64,000 nucleotides of DNA from Chrysomallon squamiferum (Eukaryota > Mollusca > Gastropoda > Neomphalida > Peltospiridae), in NCBI GenBank assembly GCA_012295275.1, contig CM022675.1:6752832-6816831 (forward strand), in the 5' to 3' direction. Below the pieces are notes generated by a model. It was not told where the DNA came from. It searched no databases and saw nothing but the letters and a program-made list of their open reading frames with translations. Shown here piece by piece: positions 1 through 12,349 of the stretch (position 1 is its first letter; the number at the start of each line of letters is the position of its first letter). Both the position numbers and the translations under genes were made by a program.

Positions 1-419
1 TTAAAACTTTGTTTTTTTTTTTTTTTTTTTTTTAGTTTAAACTGTCATGGATACCTGCATTAAGACAAGTACAGGCAATGTTCTTGTCTGGAACAGGAAA
101 ACTGATAGCACAGATAATAAGAAGGGATGACAATGTGAAAAACACAAAAGCCGCTGTGTGTGCCGATGAAAGGTGTGTCTTCATACCATGAAATGTGATA
201 CAACAGTTTAAAGTGACAAGACGACGTGACAAACATTTATGTGATTTTTGCCTTAAAAGTGCACAAGAGAATAGTTTTGAAGTAGCCTCTGTGTGTGTGT
301 GTATGTTCCTCTAACATTCATTTATAGAAAGAGAGAAAGAAAGAGAGAGGGAGAGAGAGATTGAAAGAGTGAGAAAAGGATGAAGAAAAAAAAATTAGAA
401 AGAAATTCAATAAATTGAT

Positions 420-455
<36 letters not shown>

Positions 456-545
456 CTTCCTCTAACATTCATTAATATATGTGTGTGTGTATATAATATA
501 TATGTGGGTGGGGGGTGAATGGGTGTGTTTTTTTAATATTCATTA

Positions 546-581
<36 letters not shown>

Positions 582-886
582 CTAACAATGATTTTATACA
601 TTTTATAAAAAGACTGAGGAGATTCAGTGAGTGTGATACAAAACAATAGATTACTTGATGCATATTGTTATAAATAAATTTTTGGCTACCTTTGATTTGT
701 TATGTTACTTATAACAAAATGTATATTAATAGAAATTTTTCAAGGTTTTGTTGGGCTGTGTTTTTTTTTTTATTGTCTTTATGAGGTGTTGGCTAATATA
801 ATATGATATATACTTTTAAAATAATTTTATGTCAAAATTATGTGAATTTAGAAACAAAAAAACAGTGATTTCTGAATAAGGAGGAA

Positions 887-966
<80 letters not shown>

Positions 967-1048
967 CTGACAGGTAACTAACTATTTTGCTTATTCTAAT
1001 ATCACAAGCTCTCAGGTTGTAAGAGTTGGGGAAAACGAACAAACTTAC
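1..1048 (-). other. First intron of the ZnT gene (minus strand), repeat-rich
   Basis: Sequence downstream of the ZnT donor on the minus strand. It holds a (GA)n run at about 889-964, (TA)n at 421-441 and 551-574, and an A/T-rich background. I saw no second ZnT exon here: no segment resembles the continuation of TM1 or the HxxxD motif of TM2. A short open frame on the minus strand at 32-232 has a hydrophobic stretch but no ZnT similarity. Confidence 0.5.
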
Positions 1049-1655
1049 CAACTGTTTCTCCTATCATGAATGAAACACATAAAATAACAACAGTTATCAT
1101 CTGATTTCTGGCCAGCATGTCAGGGCTCACGGGCGGGCCGCTGTGACAGTGTATAGGTCGCTTCATGACAGCCTGGTTCGAATTCAAGTCTTGATGGTTA
1201 ATTTCTCCATTTTCGTTCATACCGCCACTTCGCTCGTCGTATCTACGTCTGCTCTCCGCTCCGCCCCGAAAGTTATTGCCGATACCGATTCGCATTTTGT
1301 GCTGCTGCGATAAGTCGGAATTATTAACCAGTTCCAGCCTCGTGCCATTCATAGCCACGGACTGGTTGTCGATTGTGCCACAGACGAGCTCACTCTCTCC
1401 GACGGGTTTGCCAGCCCAACCTGTTGACGTTGACAGCACGCGTTTTGGGTAGTCGTGGTTTTCCGTTTCGCTTGTCGGTGGTTCATCCAGAAGTGATTGG
1501 TGAATGCCTAGAAGTTCGTCGTCGGAATCATCGAGCAACGGTTGTTCAGGGCTCGCAGATTTGTATCTACAATCTTCCTGCCATCGGGAAACATCTGGCG
1601 CAGGGTTTCTCTTGTCCGTCAATAATCCACTATTAACATTTGACATGGCAGCCAT
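1049..1655 (-). CDS. ZnT (SLC30A2/3/8-like) zinc exporter, first coding exon (partial gene)
   Basis: This is the N-terminal coding exon of a cation diffusion facilitator, the family that moves Zn2+ out of the cytosol into vesicles or out of the cell. I start at the ATG whose codon ends at 1655 because it sits in AAAATGG; an upstream in-frame ATG at 1703 is less likely. About 200 residues precede a good donor (GTAAGT from 1048 downward). The N-terminus is acidic and disordered, with a dileucine-like stretch (EQPLLDDSDDELL) that may be a sorting signal. Near the end is HCHSG, also found before TM1 in ZnT8-type proteins, followed by the start of TM1, MITVVILCVSFMIGETVG, with the FMxGExVG pattern of ZnT2/3/4/8. 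The His/Asp metal-site residues would lie in later exons, beyond the left edge. The gene is divergent from the ZIP importer at 5170. The subfamily call rests on one exon. Confidence 0.72.
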
Positions 1656-1929
1656 TTTTAATTCTTGTTCACGTGATGTACCACAAGATATTTTTAGCGG
1701 CAAAAAGTTTTCTTTAAATTACCTTTGTAACAATAAGAAAAAAAACAACAAAAATAATAGGTAAATAAATAAAACACGTTATTCAGCGAAAGCATTTATT
1801 AATTTATTATTAAGTGGCAATAATAATTTCAAATATTTATAGCATCTTAAACAATCTTCTGTATATAATACTTCATACTAATTAACGATTATAACAGAAC
1901 CAACGTTTGTTTATAATGAAGTATGATAC
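1656..1929 (-). promoter_or_regulatory. 5' flank and probable 5'UTR/promoter of the ZnT gene
   Basis: Immediately upstream of the ZnT start. A palindromic E-box, TCACGTGA, lies at 1669-1676, the type bound by bHLH-Zip factors such as USF or the MiT/TFE group. The start context AAAATGGCTGCC resembles a YY1 site overlapping the initiator codon. I see no TATA box, and no metal response element core in this short stretch. The transcription start is not determined. Confidence 0.35.
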
Positions 1930-2148
1930 AGGTACCGGACCAATTATCCGACGTCCTGAGATCCTGAAAGACAAGAAAACCGGACGTTTTTCCCGACGTC
2001 TCCTGTGTATTTTTTTCTGCAGATAAAAAGGACAGTTATTAGTGTTAAATAAAAAACAAACAAAAAAAACCCACTTATTATTGTTAAATTGCTAATACTG
2101 TATTTGTTAAATATTCTTAAATGTTCATTTAGGAAAATTCTCTCTCTC

Positions 2149-2189
<41 letters not shown>

Positions 2190-2372
2190 TACCGGACCAA
2201 TTATCCGGCGTTCGGAAAACCTGAAAGACCAGAAAACCGCAAGTTTTTCCCGACGCTAATGTTTATGCCTAATTATTTACGTATTCAGATGCCTTGGTGC
2301 CAGAAAACCGGAAAATCCAGAAATCCGAAATCCCTCAGTCCCCAAGGAGTCCGGATAATTGGTCCTGTACCT
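1930..2372. mobile_element. Palindromic MITE-like DNA element, two nested or tandem copies
   Basis: The motif GTACCGGACCAATTATCCG occurs at 1932-1950 and again at 2189-2207, each followed by a related body (CCTGAAAGAC.AGAAAACCG, then TTTTTCCCGACG). The right end at 2350-2372 carries the inverted form (CCGGATAATTGGTCCTGTACC). The right copy, about 2188-2372, is therefore a short element with roughly 20-bp terminal inverted repeats, and the left one is a truncated copy separated by AT-rich sequence and (CT)n. The outer ends are flanked by TA, as expected of Tc1/mariner/pogo-type insertions. No transposase is present, so it is non-autonomous. It lies in the ZnT-ZIP intergenic region. Confidence 0.6.
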
Positions 2373-3250
2373 ATAATAGTCTTTTTCTAAAGTTATTAAT
2401 TTGATATTTAAAAAAGAGGATAGCAGGATATATATTATAAGTAAAAAACTATATATATATTTATTTAATTTCTTAAAACAATTTCTCTCTCTCTCTCAAC
2501 AAAAAAAAGGAAGCAGATGCTGTTTAATTTGCGAAGATTTGTTGACAACAATAAATGTAAATCATATGAAAGCACAGTCTGTTTTTCTCATCAGTTCATA
2601 CTTGTTGTATTTAACATTTCCAGTTATTTAATTTAATTTTCTACGTTATTAAAAAAAAAAAAAAAAAAAAAATCATTCAATGAATATTAGTGAACACTAA
2701 AAAAATTACTGCTGCTGCTCTTATTTTTAAAGCGAGTATTTGTTTTACAAACTTTCGCCGAAGTTAGAAGTAAAAAGGAAACTTATCAACAAACATAAAT
2801 AACCTCAGAATATGAATTATTTTCCATTATCGTCAGATAACACAAATATTCACAAGGACATACGTTGTTACAAGTACAATGTCCAAAATAAAAAGGATCA
2901 AAAAGTTGTTCTTCTCAAAAGAATACATTTTTCAGAGATGTAATATTCTCAGAGTAAGAAGGGAGGGAGTCTGATTTTTTTTAAAAAACGTGTTCAACAT
3001 ATCTTTTCTTTAGCAAAATGTTTATTGAATAACACGAGATATTTCGAATTTTTAAAAAATTTAGGTAACTGTTTTTGTGCGTTTTTTCATTTGACATATT
3101 CTCCCACCACCACTTATATAACGTTTCTCTGTCTCGCTTATTATATATATGTATACAAATACGCACGCAAAGACAGACAAACATACAGGCGCGCGTGTGC
3201 ACCCACAAAATAATATGTTCTGACGTTTTCGTATTTATTTATATTTAGTA

Positions 3251-3289
<39 letters not shown>

Positions 3290-3385
3290 CATCATCATCA
3301 TCATCATTATTTGAACAAACATAGAGCAGAAATGTATGAGTGTACATACCCATTGAAAATCAATGATAAAATGTATTTAGTTAGG

Positions 3386-3438
<53 letters not shown>

Positions 3439-3717
3439 TGATGATGATGACGACAGTAGTAATAACTTTAGTAGTAATAGTAGCAGTAGTAGTAGTAGTA
3501 GTATGTATCTGCAGCAGTACTAGTAGTAGTAATGATAATAAAATAAGGAATAGTGGTTGTAACAGTATTTTAATAAAGAAGTCGAGACTGTACAGATGTC
3601 GCTTATGTAGCATATAATAACAACAACAGTCGTAATTTCGTTGTAGCAGTAATTAACGTAATAATAGTTTTTATATAATTAAATGTAGCTAGTATATATT
3701 TATCTGTTTCAAAATCG

Positions 3718-3764
<47 letters not shown>

Positions 3765-3898
3765 TGATGTTGTTGGTGTTCTTGTTATTGTTGCTGCTGT
3801 TGTCTTTTGAATATGTTCGGTTTTTTTAGTTATATATATATATTTTTTTTTTATTGTCAAAATTTTGATATATTATCATCATCATAATCATCATTATA

Positions 3899-3951
<53 letters not shown>

Positions 3952-3967
3952 CAATCATCATCATCAT

Positions 3968-4012
<45 letters not shown>

Positions 4013-4343
4013 TTATTTATTTTGTTTCCCCACTATTATTTCCGGCCGAGTGTGAAAAATTAATAACACCACATTTTTTTATGTAGCTCCTGCATAATAA
4101 ATAAACATCACAGCTGTCATATTTGAAGTTCTATCAAAATATTTATCGTAGTTTGCATTTATTTAGATTATATGACATTGCTATCCATTATTTATTTAAT
4201 ATCAATTTTTTTTTTTTTTTTTTTTTTTATCTGGACACAAACTGTTTATTTATAACATCTGAAAAGAGTTTAGTTTTCGTAAGATAACTGTTTACAGTAT
4301 TCTTTTCATTTATTTATTTAATTATTTATTTATTTTTATTTTA

Positions 4344-4374
<31 letters not shown>

Positions 4375-4780
4375 TTTAAATTTTTTTATTATTATTATTA
4401 TTATTTTTTTTTTTTTTTTTTTTTTTTTAATGATTTGGGAAATTGGCAGATTTGAATTTGGAGAAAATGTACAGTAACCATAGACGACAGGGCCCAAGAC
4501 GGTCATTGAACCCAAATTAAATAAGGAAAGTAATTTTAGAACAAAAACTAACCAAGTTAAGGGAATATCGGAATGTGGCATGGAAATTAATTCTAAACAT
4601 TCAGACTTATAATCGGCAGTACATTAGTACTGATATGAGTCATCTTTCAACACTTTCGATTTTTTTACTAATAAATAAACATTTACATTACTAAACGAAT
4701 GGGCACAGACCCCAAGCATACATGGTAGACAAGCGCTTGTCCGGGTCGGTCCATTTCTTTTTTAATGGAATAGACCTAAA
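2373..4780. repeat. ZnT-ZIP intergenic region dominated by microsatellites
   Basis: No gene seen. The stretch carries poly-A at 2651-2671, (TTA/ATC)n at 3250-3308, (AAT/ATG)n at 3389-3450, (TTA)n at 3719-3762 and 3897-3951, (TTTA)n at 3967-4020, and T-rich runs near 4207-4228 and 4405-4428. Open frames over these repeats encode only homopolymeric Asn, Ile or Tyr runs and are not genes. Confidence 0.8.
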
Positions 4781-4925
4781 ATGACGTCACACTGCATACC
4801 ATTAATGCAACGTGAATGGTCCGCCATCTTGAGTTTCACGTTTTTATCATTGCACACGGCACGTAGTTTATCAAGGCTTTGGAGTTACTCAGTGTACCTT
4901 TGCGGGACTTTTAATTTGATGTCAG
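4781..4925 (+). promoter_or_regulatory. Probable promoter and noncoding first exon of ZIP copy 1
   Basis: A dense cluster of motifs: a full CRE palindrome TGACGTCA at 4782-4789, a YY1-type site CCGCCATCTTG at 4821-4831, and a metal response element at 4851-4860. A good donor, CAG|GTGAAT, follows at 4925/4926, and the ATG exon has an acceptor ending at 5168, so I infer a short noncoding first exon ending at 4925 and a 243-nt leader intron. There is no TATA box. Transcript data would be needed to place the start. Confidence 0.5.
4851..4860 (+). promoter_or_regulatory. Metal response element (MTF-1 type)
   Basis: TGCACACGGC fits the MTF-1 core TGCRCNC plus the GGC extension commonly seen in functional elements. 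It lies 319 bases before the ZIP copy 1 start codon and close to the inferred first exon. MTF-1 control of zinc transporters is well known in animals; ZIP10-type importers are often repressed by zinc through such sites. The match is seen; the function is inferred. Confidence 0.5.
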
Positions 4926-5169
4926 GTGAATTAACCGAAACTGAGTGTTTGCACTTAGTAGAAGCTTAGATATTTCGAAAGTAATTCACGTTTTTAGTAA
5001 AAATCAAGAAAATATTATCGGTTTTCAATGTCAAAGCCTTTTGTTTGTGTCAGAATGCTTTTATTTAGAGTCGCAACGTGAATCCGATTCGAGTTCTAAA
5101 TTCGAGTTTTAACAGCCAATTTTGTATCATTTTTTTGTATGAAGTAAATATTTGTTTTTATTTCACAGC

Positions 5170-6341
5170 ATGGCTTTCAGCCACTGCAAGATGTGCCTTA
5201 CAACAAAATTTCCGTTGTTCTGTTTGTTGCTTTGCGTGCCCTCGTGGATATTTGGATCCAGAGGCAATGTAGCTCAAGCCTCTAATCAAACGAAACCAGA
5301 AAATAATACGATGTTCGGAGAATTAGGTTCGATTCCGCAGACGTATCACGATCATGATGATTTTCAAATTAAAGAAAGTACAGTGTCTATAGCTCGAGAA
5401 AAAGGAAAATATTTTGCTTCGTTATTGTTCGCTAAATATGGCAGTGATAATCAAACATTACATCAAAATGAACTCGTTCAACTTTTTCATCATTTGGTTC
5501 TGGCAGTCGTTGAAGATAAAGAAGTGGATGCTGAAACTTCGGACAATGAATACACAGGTGATGATAAAATTCATAAACGTTTTCAAGTGGTCCCTGATCA
5601 TAATACATTAGAATCACATGAACAAGAGCAGCATGATGATGATGATGATGGTGTTTTACATGCTGATAGAAACATTACATTTGTTAATACTACCAGATCA
5701 ACTGAAAAACGTAATATTGATAGTAACTCTGATATAAATGACTTAAAAAACGACAAAGAAATTTCACTGCATCATGCACATTACAACAAAAATGGGACTT
5801 TCAGTGAAAACCAGACTATACATGTTTTAGACCATGAAAACAATTTAAATTTAACAAATGCTCCAACTGTGATACCTCAAAATCTTACTGTTGTGAAACA
5901 AGATAGTAAAAATTTTAATTCGTCTCAGAAACAGTCATTTGGGAAAAAAAGAAAAGCCAAAGGTGAACGTCGATCCAAAAAAGGTCGCAAACAGAAGAAA
6001 AATAAGAAAAATAAAGAAAATGTTGACAAAAGGAAGAAAAATAAAGAAAATAGTGACAAATCAAAGAAAAGAATTACAAGAGGATTGTCAAAACAACAAA
6101 ATAATTACCATGTAGATCGTGGGGTAAGCATTACTTGATATAATTCTGTTTTCTAGTGTTATTTATTTATTTATTATATCTCACAGTATGTTGATTGCAT
6201 TTATATTTTAGTTTACATTCCACTATTGTTTGGCTTGGTTTATTGTCATAGTTCATATGTTAGGTATTTGTATTTATTTAAAATGTTTATTTACAGAAAT
6301 ATATGTTTATACTAATGAAAAATATCTACATGCTATAGCTT

Positions 6342-6404
<63 letters not shown>

Positions 6405-9400
6405 ATGAACACTTCAGAATATTTAAATGTCTTTTTCTAGGAGTGGCTTCAATAAATACATTATTAACAATTTAACGACAATAAGTTTTTTTTTTTATTT
6501 AACTCTGATAACTAGCCTTTTTATCTGCAGAACTGTATATACACAGGAAACATTTTTTATAATGATAACTAATTTGAAAAGAATTGGATGCTAAATGTTT
6601 ATATTGTAATATATTGTAAAAACAATAATAACAGCAATAATAATGTTAATAACAATAAAATGATAATAACAATAACAATACAATAATAATAACAATAACA
6701 ATAAAATAATAACAATAATAATAATAGTAACAACAACAATTAAGTAATATCAATAACAACAGTAATAATAGGAGTTCAGATAATGATAATAAATGTGTGT
6801 GGTTATGTGTGCATGCTGGCACATGCACATGCATGGGTGTATGTATGCGTCATTCTTTTTACAACATGGAACTGAATAACTTTTTATTTGTTCTGCAGGA
6901 AAATGTGCAGTTAATTCAACTGAATAATTTTCTGTTTCATTAGTTGTTTTTATCTTAAATTTTGAATCGTCAGCTTTTTCAGTAAATGGACAATTCCTGT
7001 GAAACAATGAACGACAAACCTGTTTCAGCATGAAACAATTACCACAGTATATATTTACTTGTATATTTTATATACATCTCCCCCATACCCCCACCCCCAG
7101 ACCTGCACCCACACCCACACATGCACATACACACTTACATGAATATAAGTGTATGCTTCCTACATATGTAATATAATATGTACTGTGTGTATGTAGGTGT
7201 GTACATGTTACCGTGTAATATTAATATAATGCACACACATACAGAGAAAGACAGAGAAATTATGAGAGTTGTAAAACTTGTACAACCAAGCATGAATATG
7301 TTTTATCAGACATAACTAGTCATTTTTTTTTTTTTTTAAATATTAATTTTTGTTGTTGTTGGCTTTTTATATACAGTATACCTTGACTAACAAGTTTAAT
7401 TCATTCCATGGCCTAACTCATAACTATTTGCTCACATCAATCAGTTTTCCCAAATGAAATTAAATAAAATAACATTAATCCATTCCAGCCCCCCAAAAAC
7501 CATCCCAGTTTTTTGTAACATGTTTTTAAATAAGAAAAATGTATTTGTAAACGACAAATATTGCATAAAAACAAAATAAAAGACAATGTAAAGAAACTAA
7601 TTGGTTTTGTAAAGTGTACAGGGTTAGAAATTATTTTATTGCCTTTATTGACTCCTGCTTCAGTATGGTACATATTGTAGAAGTACAACACTTGTACTGC
7701 CTAGCCGACTAAACACACACACACACACACACACACACCTTGCTCATTTTTCCATGATTTCATGTTTTAATTCAGTGGACATCATCTGCTTCTTCTTCTC
7801 AGCACTGTCCTTTGCACTCATTTTCTTAGGATCCATGGTCATTTATTCATTTATCTGTTTATTTATTCTGAAATGCAGACAGCAAACTTTATGATATATG
7901 TAAAAGTACTACACTCGTATTGCCTAGCCAAGTTGACTACGCACATACCTCACTCATTTTTCCATGATTTCATGCTTTACTTCAATGGACATCATCCACT
8001 TCTTCTTCTCAGCACTGTCCTTTGCTATAATTTTCTTAGGGTCCATAGTCATTTATTCATTTATCTATTTATTTATTCTGAAATGCAGACAGCAAACTTT
8101 ATGATATACATAAAAGTAATACGCTCATACTGCCTAGCCAAGTCGACTACACACACACACATCACTCTTTTTTCCATGATTTCATGTTTTAATTCAATGG
8201 ACATCATCCACTTCTTCTTCTCAGCACTGTCCTTTGCACTCATATTCTTAGGATCCATGTTCTTTATCTATTTATTTATTCTGAAATGCAGACAACAAAC
8301 TTTATGATATATGTCAAAGTACTTTGTACTGCCTAGCAAGTCAACTTTCTTATGTTTTTTCTATGATTTCATGGTCATTTATTCATTCATTCATTCATTT
8401 ATTCATTTATTTATTTATTTATTTATTTTGAAATGCAGATGACAAACTTTATGATATATGTAACTAGCTAAGTTTTAATATGATTATATATATTTGTGTG
8501 ACTGATAGAATACATTCCACAGCTTGAAACATGTAGATAATTTATTTCATTGCCATGTTGACTGCTACAATCTAGAAAAGCTAAATGGCTATGATGCTTT
8601 TAACAATCAGGAATAGCTCTCAGAGATCAGAAACAAGCTGAAATGGAGCTGCAGTTAATTGTATTTATTTTTATTTTATGTTCCTGGTGCTGTTTGTTTT
8701 TATAACTTGAAGAAGTGCTGATATATATATCTATATATATTCATTCAAAATAGTACAATAGTGTGTTATTAACATTATTTTACCATTATTTATTTTTATT
8801 TGTATATTTTTTATGTTCTTATTTTTATTTTTATTTTATTATGATTAATATTGTTGTTGTTGTTGTTGTTATTGTTGTTATTATTATTATTTTTTTATAT
8901 AGTATTTGACAAATTTGCTTTCTTATTCCTTGAATTTTTTATTTTTATTTTTTAAGTATTTTTCAGATTGCTAATTTTAAAATTGTATATGTTAATTGAA
9001 ATTATGAATTAAAAAAAAAGTAGAAAGGTACAATGATTAATATGTATTTTTTCCATTATGTAATAAGGTTGTTTTTCTAGTATCATTAATAAATTGTTAT
9101 TACTATTATTCTTATTATATTATTTAAAACTGCATAACAGAAACAATGAAAAAAAAAAAATACAAACAAGTAAATCTGTAATTTATTTTCCTGTTATATA
9201 TTAATTATTATAATTACTATTATTAAACATTATTGCTACCCCTTCTACTATCATCATCATCATCATCATTATGATGATTATCATCATCATCATCATTATT
9301 ATCATTATTATTATTATTATTATTATTTAATATTTAAATATTTCAGTGTTTAACCATCAAGCAAATACTAGAAGCTTTCGATTTGGAAAACAAAGATGAG

Positions 9401-11574
9401 ATAACTCTAACAGACTTCCTGTACCTGTCCCCAGCCATTATCTATCAGCTGGATACAGAGAACTGCTCTCACCATTTAATTCACAGTGAACTGAGTGGAT
9501 TCAATCCCACGTCAAAAGAGGACCAGGACCATGATCGTTACTATGATCACGCTCACAACCATTACCACAGACACAATGCTCAGGCTGTTGATAAAGATGG
9601 AACAGATACTTTGGATGTTCATTATAAAGCTCTTATGACCAATCCTGGAAAAGGTGAGCAGTTATTTTCTTTTCCTTTTTTTTTTTCTTTTTTTTTTATG
9701 TTGTTGTTGTTGTTGTTGTTATTGCTGTTGTTGCAGATATGTTTATGGCATATCAGCATGAGGTAATTTCATACCGATGCCTCTTAACTGTTTTTTTTTT
9801 TTTTTTTTTTTAAACAGCTTTTTTATTTGGTTCTTCTATATATAAAAGAAAGTTATTTTTAGAGACCCCCAAAAAATAAAAATAATAATAATAAAATTAT
9901 AATATATATTTTAGTGACTCTTCTGTGCTTCCTGATTCACAAATCTATTTTATTCACTTGACGAATCAAAAATAGGTTTGTGCTACAAGACAGAGCCATG
10001 ATGAATTCATTTTGTCTAAAAATTCAGAATGTTTTGGCATTCTTCACATGTTTTATCATTGCTGTATGTGTACATTAGCTTACCTTTTCATTTATTTGTA
10101 TTAATCCTAAATCTGATTAGAAGCAAGCAGGTATGTAATAAAGTTGAACGGGTAAACTGGTTTTGAATGGAGACAAATCTATGCACACAAACCAGTTTTA
10201 TGGGAAAGAAACAAAAAGTTATCAGTTCTGTTCAGAAAGTTTAAATTTTTCAATAAATTCTGTATGTGATGACTTTTAGTGCGTTTTCTTGATTTATTAT
10301 TGTTATTCTCATTTTCTAACGATTTCATATTTTCAGTATGGGGATTCAGCTTTGTGGCAGTTTTAATTATAAGTCTGGTGGGTTTGGTTGGTGTGGGTAT
10401 TATCCCACTGATGCAGAAAGTTTTCTACAATCATCTGCTGCAGTTTCTTGTTGCCCTGGCAGTCGGAGCACTCACTGGCGACGCCCTACTTCATCTCCTC
10501 CCACATGTAAGTTTTAAATTAAAATTTCATTTTTCAATTTTCTGTACGTTTTTTTTTTAAGTTTTCCGTCTCACTTTAGTTTTAATTAAAACTGTATTCT
10601 TCACCTTTTCTTTTCCAGACATTTTAATTAAAAGTATATTTTTAATTTTCTGTCTCAGATACATTTTAATTAAACTATATTTTCCACTTTTTTTATCCCA
10701 TTTAAGTTAAAATTAAAAGTGTATTTTTTTTTTTCTCACTTCAGTTTTGATTAAAACTGTATTTTTCACTTTCAGTAAGTTTTAATTAAAAGTATTTTTT
10801 TTGCAGACATATATATTGGGTGTGCTATAAACATAATAATAATTAAAAGGAAACCTTGCTGCTAACTACATAAAAGATATTAGTGTGGTAGAGCAAGTTT
10901 CTTCATATATCACTGTAACAAAATATAAATATTTGACAGCTAACAAATATTAGTATTAAGATGAATTGAGCTGTACAACAAAGAAATATATACAGAGATT
11001 TTTTTTTACTGAAATTTTATTCATTCATACCACAATTTCTATCTCGTTTTCATTTTTTAAAAATATGTTATTTTTTTTAATTGAAGATTTTTTTTACTTT
11101 TTTTATATCTGTTACCGTATCATAACGATAACAAAGAAGAATAAAACGTTCAGTTAAAAAAAATCCCCAGACAAACAAAGCCTTTTGTGTCGAAAATTCA
11201 GCAACAGTGACAGACATAAATTAAAAGATTTATGAAGCAAATGAGTCGAAGGTTAACATTTTCACAGACTGTCCATTGTGAAAGGTGAAGGCGTCTGCTT
11301 GTTCAGAGTAGGTCAAAGTTTTAAAATAAAATGTGGAACAGGTACTGCAGCTGTCCTTCAAGTCAGTTCAGTGACATGCATTGCCTTTGTGCACTTATTT
11401 ATTGTGTGACTCAGAAAATGTGAAACAGGTCTGTAGCAATAGCTGAGACTTGAATGAACTTGTCTAGAGATATGATTCTCCCATGAATATCCGGGTTGTG
11501 TGTTATGAATATGTTTTCTGTGCAGTACTGATGTCTAACAATTGTAAATTTGCTTTTTTCACATAACACACACA

Positions 11575-11608
<34 letters not shown>

Positions 11609-11886
11609 GATAGATACATGCATACATATCTGTATCTTAGAAAAGAAAAGATCCACATACTAATATATATCTGTATATATATCTATATATATATATATAT
11701 GTATTTTATTTATTTATTTATTTATTTTATAATAGAACTATTGAATATGTTTCTCTATCCTCTCCATTCTTCATACATATTTTCTCTTTTTCTTCATATA
11801 TATTTTATTTTATTTTTCTCTTTATCTCTCGCTCTCTCCTCAATCTTTCACTCACACCTTTGTCTGTTTTTCTGTAAATAAGATCT

Positions 11887-11921
<35 letters not shown>

Positions 11922-12315
11922 GTGTTAAACGTGACTTGGTTGTTTGATTTGAAAATAAAACCCATAATACCATCACTTAACATTAATGGCCCCTGGGGCT
12001 CTCAGTCACAAGTGAACACTGTAAACACTTATAATGGTTTATTTTTAATATCAGTACAGTATTGAAATAATATCAGAGCATACACCGAACAGGTGTCAGT
12101 GGACTTTTTTTGGGGGGGGGAACCAAGTAAATATAATCTTAATGGATCTTCTTTTTTTTTCTTTTTGTCCTGCAAAATAAGCAAAATTTTTGAAATGCTA
12201 AATAGGTCAGATAATATTTGATAAAAAAAAAAAAAGATTATGACTTGAATTGTTAAAATGCTTGATAATCAGCTAGGTTGAAAAATTATCTAAAGAAAAT
12301 TTAAAGTAAAAATTG

Positions 12316-12349
<34 letters not shown>

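Noticed and set aside
32-232. Minus-strand hydrophobic open frame as ZnT exon 2
   Set aside because: No match to the continuation of ZnT TM1 or to the TM2 HxxxD motif, and splice phase cannot be supported.
4781-4969. 62-codon open frame upstream of ZIP copy 1
   Set aside because: Overlaps the promoter/leader region, has no recognisable features and crosses a likely donor at 4926.
5152-5169. Upstream in-frame ATG for ZIP copy 1
   Set aside because: It lies before an acceptor (TATTTCACAG ending 5168), so it is probably intronic; the ATG at 5170 starts a cleaner signal peptide.
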